NCBI GenBank assembly: GCA_963749715.1
Contig: CAVVNR010000005.1
Coordinates: 62,001 to 126,000 of the forward strand
DNA length: 64,000 nt
DNA from: Roseiarcus sp963749715
Lineage (GTDB): Bacteria > Pseudomonadota > Alphaproteobacteria > Rhizobiales > Beijerinckiaceae
Reading direction: 5' to 3'
The notes beneath the pieces are model-generated. The model saw only the letters and a program-made list of their open reading frames with translations. It was not told the DNA's origin and did no database searches. Of the stretch, positions 25,716 through 36,241 are shown in pieces. A program made the translations under genes and the position numbers. Every line of letters begins with the position of its first letter. Within the stretch, counting starts at the first letter, position 1.

Positions 25716-28700
25716 ACGTTTCCGCTCCATTCATCGTCCGGCCGATAGCGACAACTCTGCTGCTCGTCGCGGTCGTGATCGTCGGTCTGATAGGCTACCG
25801 GATGCTGTCGGTGGCCGCTCTGCCGACAGTGGAGTTTCCAACGATTTAGGTCGTCACCCTTTACCCAGGGGCCGAACCTGACGTTGTGCAATCATCCGTG
25901 GCCGCTCCGCTCGAATATCATTTGGGCCGCATTCCCGGCCTTGTCGTCATGACCTCGTCGAGCTCATACGGCACGAGCGAAATCACCCTTCAGTTCAGTT
26001 TGTCCCGAGGCCTTGCAGCGGCCTCTCAGGATGTACAGGCCGCGATCGACGCCGCCGGGGGATGGCTGCCCCTGTCTGAGCTTCCCGCGCCGCCGATGTA
26101 TCATTCGGTCAATCCGGCCGACATGCCGGTCATTTCGCTGGCTCTCACATCGGACACGATGCCGCTTTACGCGATTACCGAATACGCATCGGAGGCGTTC
26201 GTTCCCAAATTGTCCCGGGTCGATGGGGTCGGGGAGATCACCCTCTTGGGCGAGCAGGCTCGCGCGATCCGTCTTCAAGTGAATCCGAGGAGACTGGCGG
26301 CTAACGGCCTTACGCTCGAGGACGTTCGCAAGGCGGTCGAAGCCAACACCGCGGATCTGCCAAAGGGCCAGATCGAGGGGCCGCGACAGGCGTTTCAAAT
26401 CGGCGACAATGACCAATTGTACGACGCCGAGAAGTATCGCGACGTCGTTCTGGCTTATCGCAACGGCTCTCCCGTTATGTTCAAGGACATCGGCGACGCG
26501 GTCGAGGGCCTCGAGAACGAGAAGATCGCAGGCTGGTACAATGGCAAGCCCGCAGTCATCCTCAAAGTCCAAAGACGACCCGGCGCAAACATCATTCAGG
26601 TGGCGGACGCGATCACGGCGATCTTACCGGAAATCGAGAGATCGGCTCCAAAGTCTCTTAACATTGACTTGGCCAGCGACCGCACGATCACGATTCGCGC
26701 GGCGGTTCTCGAAGTTCAACACACGTTGGCGATCACTGTCGGTCTCGTGATCCTCGTCATCTTCCTTTTCCTGCGAAAATTCTGGGCCACGGTCATTCCC
26801 GCAATCACATTGCCGGTGTCTCTAATCGCCACCTTCGCGGTTATGGCGGTGGCGGGTTTCAGTCTCGACACCCTGTCGTTGATGGCTTTGAGCATCGCGT
26901 CCGGTTTCATCGTCGACGATGCGATCGTGATGATCGAGAACATCGTCCGCTATATCGAGAAAGGCGAAACGCCGCTGAAAGCCGCTCTGCTCGGATCGAG
27001 GCAGATCGGGTTTACCATTGTTTCGCTGACCGTTTCCCTGGTTGCGGTCTTCATACCGCTTCTCCTGATGGGAGGCGTCGTCGGCCGATTGTTCCGAGAA
27101 TTTGCAATTACCCTTTCCGCCTCGATCGTCATATCAGGAATGGTGTCGCTTATCCTGACTCCAATGATGTGCGCGCACTTACTCAAGGCCGAGGAGCAGC
27201 AACAGCAGCGCGGTCGACTGTTTCGAGCCAGTGAACGGTTCTTTGATGCAATACTTTATCTATACAGGGCCGGGCTCAATTGGTCTTTGCGGCATCAGAC
27301 TATTATGCTTGCCTTTACTCTAACAACGATTGCCGCGAGCTTCTACCTCTACGCGGTCATTCCAAAGGGATTTGTGCCGACGCAGGATACCGGCCTTATT
27401 GTGGGGGTTACGGACGCCCCCCAAGATATCTCGTTTGAGAGAATGTCAGCGCTTCAGAATGAAATCGCGGACCTTGTCAAGAAAGATCCCGACGTCGTCA
27501 GCGTCATAAGTTTGGTGGGAGTTGGGACGGAAAACGCCACCATAAACAGCGGACGGCTGTATATAGATATCGGCTCGCCCGCCCAGCGTCAGACCCCTCT
27601 GAGCGAGATCATGGATCGCCTCAAGCGATCCGTCGAGCAGGTGGGGGACATTCGTTTACATTTGCATCCTGTCCAGGATATTCAGATCGAAACGCGACCC
27701 ACCCGCACGCAGTATCAGTATGTTCTTCAAGACCCAAACGAGAAAGAACTCCGGTACTGGACGGGCAAATTCCTCGGAGAGCTTCGCAAGCGCCGCGATT
27801 TTTCCGATGTTGCGAGCGACCAGCAGGATCTCGGTCAGCAAGTGACGTTGAACGTCAACCGGAGCGCGGCGGCGCGGTTGGCGATCAATATGGCGGCGGT
27901 TGACGAAACTCTCTACGACGCGTTTGGTCAGCGCCAGATCACGACGATCTACTCTCCGGTCTATCTGTATCACGTGATCCTGGAGGTAAGCCCCGAATTT
28001 CGCAATACGTCCACCGCGTTAGACAGCATCTACTTCACGAGCGCGGACGCTCTCCTGCCGGATCAGAGCCAGGCGGCGAGCGGCGTCACCTCCGATTTCG
28101 CCCACGAAGGAAAATCTGTGCCGCTTGGGGCGTTTGCGACTCTCGAGCGGCGCCTGGCGCCCCTCGTCATCACGCACGAGGGGCAGTTTCCCGCAATTAC
28201 GATATCCTTCAACATGCCGCCGGGCGGTTCTCTCGGCCAGGCGCTGGAAACCATGCGGGCAACCCAGCGCGCCATTGGCCTCCCTGATACGATCGAAACA
28301 AAACCAGTCGGAAGCGCCGCCGAATTTGCAGCGTCGCTCGATAGCGAGCCGATTCTGATCGCTGCGGCGGTCATCGCGGTGTACATCGTGTTGGGGGTAT
28401 TATACGAGAGCTATATCCACCCGATCACAATTCTGTCGACGCTGCCGTCGGCGGGGGTCGGCGCGTTGCTTGCGCTCATCTGGTTTCACCAGGACCTGAA
28501 CATAATTTCGCTGATCGGGATCGTTCTGCTCATCGGGATTGTCAAGAAAAACGGGATCATGATGGTGGACTTTGCGCTCGCGGCCGAGCGTGAAGAGGGG
28601 TTGGCGCCGGAGGACTCGATCTATCAAGCCTGTCTCCTCCGGTTTCGCCCGATCATGATGACGACGATGGCCGCTCTCCTCGGGGCTCTTCCCCTCGCGG

Positions 28701-28915
28701 TCGGCGTTGGGACTGGATGGGAATTCCGCCGTCCGCTCGGGATTGCAGTGGTTGGAGGCTTGCTCGTCTCGCAATTTCTGACGCTCTATACGACGCCTGT
28801 GATCTATCTCTTCTTCGCTCGTCTGGAGCGGCGCCTCAGCTGGCGTCGGCGAACTGGCCGGGCGTCGCCCAAAGAATCGCCCGCCCTCCCGGCGACTCTG
28901 GCGCCGCGTCCCTAG
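25712..28915 (+). CDS. RND efflux pump (MdtB-like), interrupted by amber codon at 25847
   Basis: Proton-driven inner-membrane multidrug exporter, 1067 codons. The true start is ATG 25712, overlapping the adaptor stop: MNVSAPFIVRPIATTLL is a standard RND N-terminus. Codon 46 is TAG (25847-25849) where relatives have Gln in a FPTIQV-like motif; the frame is otherwise open for over 1000 codons. Proton-relay residues are kept (FIVDDAIVMIENI in the fourth membrane helix, KKNGIMMVDF in the tenth). If translation restarts at GTG 25886 the first membrane helix is missing. A single C-to-T change explains the stop. Confidence 0.9.
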
Positions 28916-28931
28916 CGCGGGACGCGGAAGC

Positions 28932-31900
28932 GTGAATTTCTCTGAGCAATTCATCCGTCACCCGGTTGCGACGACATTGTTGACGCTGAGCATCGGGCTG
29001 CTTGGAATCGTCGCCTACCTGAACCTTCCGATTGCGTCTCTGCCCAATATTGAACGACCGACGATCCATGTCGTAGCGTCGTTGCCAGGCGGCAGCGCGG
29101 AGACAGTGGCGTCGTCGCTCACGACCCCTTTGGAGCGTGAGCTCGGGCTGATTTCTGGCCTGAAGGAAATGCACGCCACCAGCATTTATGGCCTGTCCAG
29201 TATTATTCTTGAGTTCAGCCTGAGCACAGACATCGATGCGGCAGCGACGGCTGTCCAGGCGGCGATCAATCAGGCCAGCAGTTCGTTGCCCAAGGGCATG
29301 CCGGGGCCGCCCATCTACATCAAGGCCAACCCGAACGGATTTCCGATCGTCGCAATCGCCCTCACCTCGGATGTCATCACGGCTTCCGACTTGTACATGT
29401 ATGCGGAGACGGTGCTGGCCGGAAAATTGTCGCAGATAAATGGGGTCGCCAAGGTCGCGATCAACGGAGCTGCGACGCCTGGCGTTCGCATCGAGGTCAA
29501 TCCGCGGGCGCTAGCGGATATGCACATGTCGACGGCGGCGATCAAGAGCGCCGTCATGCTCGCTTCGTCGGACTTACCCAAGGGCTCTATCAATGACGGC
29601 GCGCGCTCTGTGGCGTTGTCCGCGAATGATCAACTAACCAACGCAAACGACTATAAAGACGTGGTCCTCGCTTGGAAAGACGGCACCGCGATCAAATTGC
29701 CAAGTGTCGCCGAAATATTTGACAGTACGATCAATGACTACACCGTTGGCTGGTTCGACAGCGACTCGGCTGTTGTTCTATATGTCCTCAAGAGCGCCGA
29801 TGCTAACGTTGTCGACACTGTAGATGAAACGATAAGGTTGCTGCCACAATTTCAGCGATGGATGCCCGCTGGAATCAAAATGCATGTGCTATACGATCGA
29901 ACGTTACTTATACGTTCAGCAATCACAGATATCAAATTCACGATCGCAGTGTCTGTTTTGCTTGTTGTCATGGTATTGTTTATATTCCTAAGACGAATCT
30001 CGATAACCTTCATACCGGCCTTAACTATACCAGTGTCTCTGGCCGGCACAATGGCGGTGATTTACGCGCTTGGATACAGTCTGGACAACATTTCGCTCTT
30101 GGCTGTGACGATTGCTGTCGGATTTGTCATCGACGATTCCGTCATCATCGTCGAAAATATTGCGCGCCGGGTCAAAGAGGGAGAATCCCCGCTCGAGGCC
30201 GCCGTGAACGGCACGCGCCAAATGGGATTTACAGTGATTTCGATCGCTGTCGCTCTGGTGGCCGCTCTTATTCCAATCTTGTTCATGCCCGATGTCATCG
30301 GGCGCCTGTTTCGAGTGTTCGGCTTGACTTTGGTCACGGCGATCTGCGTGTCCGCGGTGGTTGCGCTCACGCTAACGCCGATGTTGTGCGGCCAGCTATT
30401 AAACAGACAAGCGCAGCAAACGACCGGGCGCGCCCGCTTCGTTGAATGGTGCGTCGATTCTTATGCGCGCAGCTTGAATGGGGCGCTTCGGCATTACTGG
30501 CTGACCTTGACGGTCGCCCTGGCGCTGGCGGCGGCCTCCTTTGGCCTCTACGATCGTCTGCCCAAAGGTTTGTTGCCGACGCAGGACACCGGGATATTGG
30601 CGGTCCGCACCCTTAGCCGGGCGAACATCTCTTACGAAGCAAAGGAAAAGTCGCAACTGCGAATTGCCGAGGCGATCCGATCGGATCCCGCGGTCGACCA
30701 TGTTGGCTCCTACGTGGGCGTTGGGCCCATGAGTATCGGATCGATGTTGGTCAGCCTCAAACCTCTTGAGGTCCGAAAGCAATCCGTCGAGCAAGTGATT
30801 GCGCGACTGCGCGCGAAGCTGGCGAATTCCTGGGACGCGAAAGTCGTCTTTGTGCCCCTTCAGGACCTAAAAGTGGGCGCGAATAGATCCGCATCGCGCT
30901 ACCAATATACCCTGTCCGGATTCGATCAGCAGGAGGTCATCAAGTGGACGCTGCTCATGAAGGAACGAATCGCTGCGTTGCCGGAAGCGACTGACGTCCA
31001 AACAAACTACGAGAAATCCGGGCTCGCGGTCAACTATCGCCTGGATCGCGAGCGGGCGGCGCGAGCGGGCGTGACAACGAGGGATATCGACAACATTTTT
31101 GATGACTGGTTTGGACAAAGGCGGCTGGACCTCATTCGGTTTCCGATTTATCACGCTCGCGTCGTGCTGGAGGTGAAGGCGAATGCGCGAAACGATCCCT
31201 CCGACTTGGACCAGGTCTTTCTGACATCCGGCCTGCCGACGGAAATCCTGAGCAAACGGCGCCGGGCTCACGCGTCGATGTGGATTCCGCACGAGGACGG
31301 GGCGCCGGCTTTCACGGTTTCGTTCAACACGCCACCGGGCGTATCGATAGGCCAAGCGCTGGAGGCTATCCGCAAAGCGGAGGTCTCCGCTGGACTGCCC
31401 GACTATGTCCATACTGGGTTCCGGGGCGAGGCGAAACTGGCTGATGAAACTTCCAATTCCATGCCGATATTGTTTCTTGCTGCCGTAGTAAGCATTTACC
31501 TAATATTAGGCGTTCTCTACGAGAGCTTCGTTCACCCGTTAACAATTCTATCAACCTTGCCGTCCGCCGCGTTCGGGGCGCTTCTCGCGCTCTGGCTGAC
31601 CCATACGGAGTTCACCCTCATCGCCGCCGTGGGTTGCGTCTTGGTGGTCGGCATCGTGATGAAGAACGCCATCATGATGGTCGATTTTGCCCTGGACGCC
31701 GAGCGGAATAGGAATTTGTCCGCTCGGGATGCGATACTTGAGGCGGCGCGACTGCGCTTTCTTCCTATCATCATGACAACCTTGGCCGCCCTCCTTGGGT
31801 CGCTCCCGTTGGCGCTGGGCCACGGAGCTGGCTTTGAACTCCGACAGCCCCTCGGCATCGCAATTGTCGGAGGATTGCTTTTGTCCCAGTTTGTTACGCT

Positions 31901-32012
31901 ATATACGACGCCCGCGTTCTTTCTCGCGCTCGACCGGCTCCGGGTGCGTCGAGCGAGGACGAAACAACCTCTTGACGGCGCGGCCGGCGTCGACGCGATT
32001 GTTCGCGGATGA
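28932..32012 (+). CDS. RND efflux pump (MdtC-like)
   Basis: Inner-membrane proton-driven exporter, 1026 aa, full family length. N-terminal helix with IRHPVATTLLTL, fourth-helix proton-relay VGFVIDDSVIIVEN and tenth-helix MKNAIMMVDFALDAE are present. It starts at GTG 28932, 16 bases after the first pump. Two different RND subunits behind one adaptor match the MdtABC arrangement, in which both form a mixed trimer. If the upstream pump is truly broken, this one may work alone. Confidence 0.94.
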   Translation: MNFSEQFIRHPVATTLLTLSIGLLGIVAYLNLPIASLPNIERPTIHVVASLPGGSAETVASSLTTPLERELGLISGLKEMHATSIYGLSSIILEFSLSTDIDAAATAVQAAINQASSSLPKGMPGPPIYIKANPNGFPIVAIALTSDVITASDLYMYAETVLAGKLSQINGVAKVAINGAATPGVRIEVNPRALADMHMSTAAIKSAVMLASSDLPKGSINDGARSVALSANDQLTNANDYKDVVLAWKDGTAIKLPSVAEIFDSTINDYTVGWFDSDSAVVLYVLKSADANVVDTVDETIRLLPQFQRWMPAGIKMHVLYDRTLLIRSAITDIKFTIAVSVLLVVMVLFIFLRRISITFIPALTIPVSLAGTMAVIYALGYSLDNISLLAVTIAVGFVIDDSVIIVENIARRVKEGESPLEAAVNGTRQMGFTVISIAVALVAALIPILFMPDVIGRLFRVFGLTLVTAICVSAVVALTLTPMLCGQLLNRQAQQTTGRARFVEWCVDSYARSLNGALRHYWLTLTVALALAAASFGLYDRLPKGLLPTQDTGILAVRTLSRANISYEAKEKSQLRIAEAIRSDPAVDHVGSYVGVGPMSIGSMLVSLKPLEVRKQSVEQVIARLRAKLANSWDAKVVFVPLQDLKVGANRSASRYQYTLSGFDQQEVIKWTLLMKERIAALPEATDVQTNYEKSGLAVNYRLDRERAARAGVTTRDIDNIFDDWFGQRRLDLIRFPIYHARVVLEVKANARNDPSDLDQVFLTSGLPTEILSKRRRAHASMWIPHEDGAPAFTVSFNTPPGVSIGQALEAIRKAEVSAGLPDYVHTGFRGEAKLADETSNSMPILFLAAVVSIYLILGVLYESFVHPLTILSTLPSAAFGALLALWLTHTEFTLIAAVGCVLVVGIVMKNAIMMVDFALDAERNRNLSARDAILEAARLRFLPIIMTTLAALLGSLPLALGHGAGFELRQPLGIAIVGGLLLSQFVTLYTTPAFFLALDRLRVRRARTKQPLDGAAGVDAIVRG

Positions 32013-32108
32013 GAGGTCACGAATCCAGGGGAAGGCTCGGGTCGGTCGCCACTTGCGAACCGTCACGCGAGTTTTCGAATACGCCGGATACCCGGCGATA
32101 TATTCTGT

Positions 32109-32390
32109 TTAGTGTAGAGTACGAGGGAAGCCCACAAATACCTCAAATACAATTGTCGCGGCCGCCAAGGCCGTCATCATGCCCGCGATGATGGTCGACC
32201 AAAACATGTAACGCGCATTTTTCTCCATTGCTCGAGCCAACTGCTTTTGAGCCTCGGCGGTTTGAAAGCGGGCATCCAATCGGCGCTGTATTTGGCGCTG
32301 ACGGGGGGTTTGCGTGGATTCAACTTCCTCGGAATCCAAGTCATCAAATTCCGGGTCAACGAGTGTGCGTGGCAAGTCTCTATATTCCAT
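32109..32390 (-). CDS. Small single-span membrane protein, unknown function
   Basis: 93 aa. The N-terminal half is charged and helical (TPRQRQIQRRLDARF, AQKQLARAMEKNARY), followed by one hydrophobic segment at about residues 62-88. The ribosome site before ATG 32390 is weak. It is convergent with the RND operon. No family recognised; coding status moderate. Confidence 0.45.
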   Translation of the reverse strand: MEYRDLPRTLVDPEFDDLDSEEVESTQTPRQRQIQRRLDARFQTAEAQKQLARAMEKNARYMFWSTIIAGMMTALAAATIVFEVFVGFPRTLH

Positions 32391-32576
32391 CTGCTGGCGA
32401 TCAGTTCGCCAAGTTTACCGCAGGCCAGCAAAAACGCAACGGACGGACGCCATCCCGCGGCCGGTAGTTACCCAGGCTTGGATAAACCAAGTCGCTATCG
32501 CGGCGTCGGGACGAGATTTGCGAAGGATCGACGACAGTCGCAGGCGAAGCAGCGATCTGTGATCAGCGCGGGTTTC

Positions 32577-32610
32577 GGCCCCAGAACCTGGAGGACCGCA
32601 GTTCTGGGCC
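32577..32610. repeat. Inverted repeat (hairpin 1)
   Basis: GGCCCCAGAAC (32577-32587) pairs with GTTCTGGGCC (32601-32610) with one bulged C and a 13-base loop. No U-run follows. Candidate terminator or RNA-stability element. Confidence 0.4.
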
Positions 32611-32646
32611 TCCATATCGAGCCTGGAAGGTAATTAAGCTTCCCGC

Positions 32647-32679
32647 TTGGCGTGGCGCGTATCCTCCGCGCCACGCCAA
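32647..32679. terminator. Perfect 13-base inverted repeat (hairpin 2)
   Basis: TTGGCGTGGCGCG (32647-32659) and CGCGCCACGCCAA (32667-32679) pair perfectly around a 7-base loop. It is very stable and lies about 87 bases after the stop of the small gene at 32766, reading on the minus strand. There is no clear U-tract, so a rho-independent terminator is likely but not certain. Confidence 0.5.
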
Positions 32680-32765
32680 TGTGTCAGGAAAACCTTAGGG
32701 TAAGCTGGCTGCGCCGCCTGAGCGTCGACGGCGCATCATCTGTTCAACTTCGATTCACAGGAGCC

Positions 32766-32987
32766 TCAGCCCTTGGCTCCGGAAGTTTGTTGACGAGCCT
32801 TCCTCCGCTCACGCCTCACTCTTAAGCCTTCGCGCATCAATTGTTTGATCACCTTGCCACGCGGCGGCTTGGGGTCGGCCTGCGCCGCGACAATCGCGTC
32901 AACGCGGGCCAACAACTTTGGCGGCATTCTCAGACGTACGGGTGTCCCTCCGCCAACCGCCTTTTCTGTCGCTGCCTTCTCATTCAT
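32766..32987 (-). CDS. Small ribbon-helix-helix-like protein
   Basis: 73 aa. PVRLRMPPKLLARVDAIVAAQ followed by GKVIKQLMREGLRVRRER reads as a beta strand and two helices of the CopG/Arc DNA-binding fold, with a basic tail. The ATG follows GGGGAGTCAATAT. No toxin partner is adjacent, so a solitary regulator is as likely as an antitoxin. The motif is short; family call tentative. Confidence 0.6.
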   Translation of the reverse strand: MNEKAATEKAVGGGTPVRLRMPPKLLARVDAIVAAQADPKPPRGKVIKQLMREGLRVRRERRKARQQTSGAKG

Positions 32988-33070
32988 ATATTGACTCCCC
33001 TTCGCTAAACGCAGCGACCATACAGAATATCCCTCCCGAGCAAAAGCGGTATCTCATCGGCTCATCAAGT

Positions 33071-33640
33071 TCAGTTTTTGGGTTGGGGCAAAGGCGGCTT
33101 CGCAGCTGGACTTGCCGCAGCCGGCGGGGGAGCCGGAGGCGTGGCCGAAGTTTTCAACGCGTTGCCAAAAGCTGCGAGAGCCGCGGTTTCCTTGGGAAAG
33201 GAAGACGCGTCGCTACGCCCCATCAATTCGACATACATGCTATCGCTGTCAACAACGGTGACCAGATAGCCTGCTCTCATCCCGCTGGCCTGGGTCCCCA
33301 ATACGCTTGCACGCACCGCGGGTTTCCCGCCAATTTGAATATCTTCGAATTTGATGCCTTCGTCATCCGAAAGCTTCAGTTTATTGATTGAAAAGTTCGC
33401 AACGGCCTTGGCGTCCTTAAAATCTTCCTTTGGGTAAACCCGCACAACAACGCGCGACCCATGGCCATTGGTCGCGGCGATTTTCGTTGTCGGACCATCC
33501 GGCTTAACATCGTGCCAGCCGTTCGGCAGAGCGAGCTCCAGAGAACCGTCCGCGCTCTTCGCAATCATGTCGGCGTAGGCGGGAAAGGAACCCAACATCA
33601 AAGCCGCCGAAGCGACCCACCACAACCGAGACTTCCTCAT
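33071..33640 (-). CDS. Secreted protein of unknown function with Pro/Ala-rich tail
   Basis: 189 aa from ATG 33640, which follows AAGGAGG. Signal peptide residues 1 to about 23 (cleavage at AYAD). The middle holds a compact domain (LELALPNGWHDV, SRVVVRVYPKEDFKDAKAV, GGKPAVRASVLG) and the last 30 residues are Pro/Ala-rich. The layout resembles periplasmic proteins of unknown role. No family or neighbour gives a function. Confidence 0.7.
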   Translation of the reverse strand: MRKSRLWWVASAALMLGSFPAYADMIAKSADGSLELALPNGWHDVKPDGPTTKIAATNGHGSRVVVRVYPKEDFKDAKAVANFSINKLKLSDDEGIKFEDIQIGGKPAVRASVLGTQASGMRAGYLVTVVDSDSMYVELMGRSDASSFPKETAALAAFGNALKTSATPPAPPPAAASPAAKPPLPQPKN

Positions 33641-33972
33641 AACGCCCTCCTTCGAATTTCCCTTCACAAGAAGAGATGACTGACAATACCGCCAAGCGGA
33701 ATGCCTACGCGAGACCACTAAGCGGAACACAAAACGAAACACTTCGAACTTGCGCGCCCGGGACGTCGCGCCAGCAATCGGGCGATCGAATGGCGCTATC
33801 TGATACCGCGCTCGGGCCGCCGGTCGCGCCACTGAAACGTCTGCGGTCTTGTTTAATCCTGTCCAAGTCGACATCTTGCTGCAAATCCCTCCATGGTCGT
33901 TGGGAACTCCTACCCTTTATTCTGAGCGTGCGCAACGAGCTTGGCAATGGTTCGGAGCGATGTCGCAAATCG
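33641..33972. other. Intergenic stretch, nothing recognised
   Basis: 332 bases between the secreted-protein gene and the transposase remnant. It should hold the promoter of the minus-strand gene at 33640. Short ORFs here lack ribosome sites and family features. Confidence 0.4.
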
Positions 33973-34575
33973 TCAAGCGACAAACAGCTTGGTTCGGAAG
34001 GTTTGGTCGACGGCGGCCCTTAGGCGCTTTCGGCGCGGCGAGCCGCCTGTGTTGTCGGCTTTGAGGAGGCTGTAAGGGGTGTGCCGGATGACGGCGAAGT
34101 TCAGCGGAGAGGGGTCTTTTCCGGTTGTGCGCCGGTTCTCGTCGAAGGTGACGTCCAGCGCCCAATGCGGCGAGAAAATGACCTCCGGGTCAGGTTCGAG
34201 GACGTGATCGAGTAGCGGGTCTCGAGGCTTTCGCGTCCGCTTCTCTTGCCGATGCGCCGAACGGTGACGGTGGCGGTGAACGCAGATTTTTCCAGTCGGG
34301 GGGCGTTGAGCGAGCCAACTGGCTTTGCCGGCGCGGCGACCGCGCTCCTCGACGCGGCCGTGACCAGCGTCGGTGTCGGCGCTCGCGGAGCCAATCTGTG
34401 GCGCAGACCGTATCGGCGAAGAGCTGCGCTGCGTCCTCACGCAGGCTGGTCTGATTGCCTTTGAGCGCGAGCACATGATCCGCGCATCGGTCGGCGATGC
34501 GCCGAGCGATCTCCTTTTGCCTCCCGAGCGAGTCGATCGGCACGATCGCCCCCTTTGAGGGGCTCGTCGCCAAAG
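33973..34575 (-). pseudogene. ISAs1-family transposase remnant
   Basis: Three minus-strand frames together spell a DDE transposase of the ISAs1 type: SKGAIVPIDSLGRQKEIA and CADHVLALKGNQTSLRED in one frame, a middle part (SLETRYSITSSNLTRR) in another, and the C-terminal HWALDVTFDENRRTTGKD and SPLNFAVIRHTPYSLL in a third. The N-terminal half is missing and at least two frameshifts are present, so it cannot move by itself. I could not find terminal inverted repeats. Confidence 0.7.
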
Positions 34576-34804
34576 CGCCCTCCGGACGATGGCGGACCCT
34601 CACGTTCCTGGCGGCGCTGCGCGCTCGGTTCTTTTTCCCGCGATCGGTCGCGGAGCGGTGACTTGCGTCCGCCACGCGGTCATGCTCAGGAACAGATCGG
34701 CGCGCCGAGTCTCGCGACGTGACGAACAGCGCGATGCGCCCGATGTTCGATCAGGGGCGGAACGCGTGGCGGCGAACGCCGCGATTCCGTAGGGAGAAAC
34801 GCCA

Positions 34805-36226
34805 TTGCAGGCCCGTCGCCGCCGCGTCAAGATCATCGCCACCCTCGGCCCCGCCTCGAGCGACCGCGACACGATCGCCGCCCTGTTCGCCGCCGGCGCC
34901 GATGTCTTCCGCATCAACATGAGCCACGCGTCGCATGACGCCATGCGCGAGCGGGTGAAGACGATCCGGTCGCTCGAGGAAGAGATGAACCGCCCGATCG
35001 GCATTCTCGTCGACCTGCAGGGCCCGAAACTCAGGCTCGGCGCGTTCGACGGCGGTCGCGCGGACTTGCACAAGGGCGACCTTTTCGTCCTCGACGGCGA
35101 CCCGGCTCCGGGGGGAGCTTCGCGCGTCTACCTGCCCCATCCCGAAATCTTGAGCTCGCTCGCGCCCGGCCACCGCATTCTCATCGACGACGGCAAGGTC
35201 TTGCTGCGCGTCGCCGACGCCGCGCCCGGACGCGCATCGACCGTCGTCGAAGTGCCGGGGCGCGTGTCTGACAAGAAAGGCGTCAGCCTGCCCGACACCA
35301 CCATTCCGACCTCGGCGATGACCGACAAGGATCGCGCCGATCTCGCAGCGGCGCTCGAGGAGAACATCGACTGGATCGCGCTCTCATTCGTGCAGCGGCC
35401 GGAGGACATCGACGAGGTCAAGGCGATCGCCAAGGGCCGGGCGTTGGTGATGGCCAAGATCGAAAAGCCTCAGGCCGTCCAGCGCATCGACGAGATCATG
35501 GCGGTCGCCGACGCTCTGATGGTGGCGCGCGGCGATCTCGGGGTCGAGATGCCGCTCGAACGCGTGCCAGGCATCCAGAAAACGCTGACTCGCCTGGCGC
35601 GGCGGATTGGCAAGCCGGTGGTGGTGGCGACCCAGATGCTGGAATCGATGATCACCGCGCCGGTGCCGACCCGAGCCGAAGTGTCGGACGTGGCGACCGC
35701 CGTGTTCGAGGGCGCGGACGCCGTCATGCTGTCGGCTGAGAGCGCTTCGGGTCAGTACCCGCGCGAAGCGGTCACGACCATGAGTCGGATCGCGGAAGCG
35801 GTGGAATCGGAGGGGATCTATCCCTCGATCATCGAGGCTCAGCGCGCGGCGCCCGAGGCTACGGGAGCGGACGCGATCGCCGAGGCGACCCGCGACGTCG
35901 CCGAAACGCTGAACTTGAGGGTGATCTGCGCCTGGACCAGCTCCGGCTCGACCGGCCTTCGCATCGCCCGCCAGCGGCCACGCTCGGCAATTCTTGCGCT
36001 GACCCCGCGGGAAGAAGTCGCGCGGCGCCTCGCGGTCGTCTGGGGCTTGCACCCAATCGTCACCGACGATGCCCGCGACGAGCGTGACATGGCGGAGCGC
36101 GCCTGCCGGCATGCCTATATCGAGGGCTTCGCCGGCGAGGGCGAGCGCATCATCGTCGTCGCCGGCGTGCCGTTCGGGACCCCCGGCGCGACCAACAACC
36201 TGCGCATTGCGACGGTTGGGGCGTGA
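34805..36226 (+). CDS. pyk: Pyruvate kinase
   Basis: Converts phosphoenolpyruvate and ADP to pyruvate and ATP, the last step of glycolysis. 473 aa, full length. Visible: RVKIIATLGPASS, RINMSHASHD, the active-site KIEKPQAVQRIDE, MVARGDLGVEM and VVATQMLESM, plus the C-terminal regulatory domain. The start is TTG 34805 after AGGGAGAAAC; no ATG lies nearer. Monocistronic and convergent with the MATE gene. Confidence 0.96.
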   Translation: MQARRRRVKIIATLGPASSDRDTIAALFAAGADVFRINMSHASHDAMRERVKTIRSLEEEMNRPIGILVDLQGPKLRLGAFDGGRADLHKGDLFVLDGDPAPGGASRVYLPHPEILSSLAPGHRILIDDGKVLLRVADAAPGRASTVVEVPGRVSDKKGVSLPDTTIPTSAMTDKDRADLAAALEENIDWIALSFVQRPEDIDEVKAIAKGRALVMAKIEKPQAVQRIDEIMAVADALMVARGDLGVEMPLERVPGIQKTLTRLARRIGKPVVVATQMLESMITAPVPTRAEVSDVATAVFEGADAVMLSAESASGQYPREAVTTMSRIAEAVESEGIYPSIIEAQRAAPEATGADAIAEATRDVAETLNLRVICAWTSSGSTGLRIARQRPRSAILALTPREEVARRLAVVWGLHPIVTDDARDERDMAERACRHAYIEGFAGEGERIIVVAGVPFGTPGATNNLRIATVGA

Positions 36227-36241
36227 AGCGCCGAGAGCCGC

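Larger units (their letters stand above)
32391..32765. other. Intergenic stretch carrying two strong hairpins
   Basis: No gene is visible in these 375 bases. Two inverted repeats occupy the right half (32577-32610 and 32647-32679). They lie downstream of the minus-strand ribbon-helix-helix gene and may end its transcript. Confidence 0.4.
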
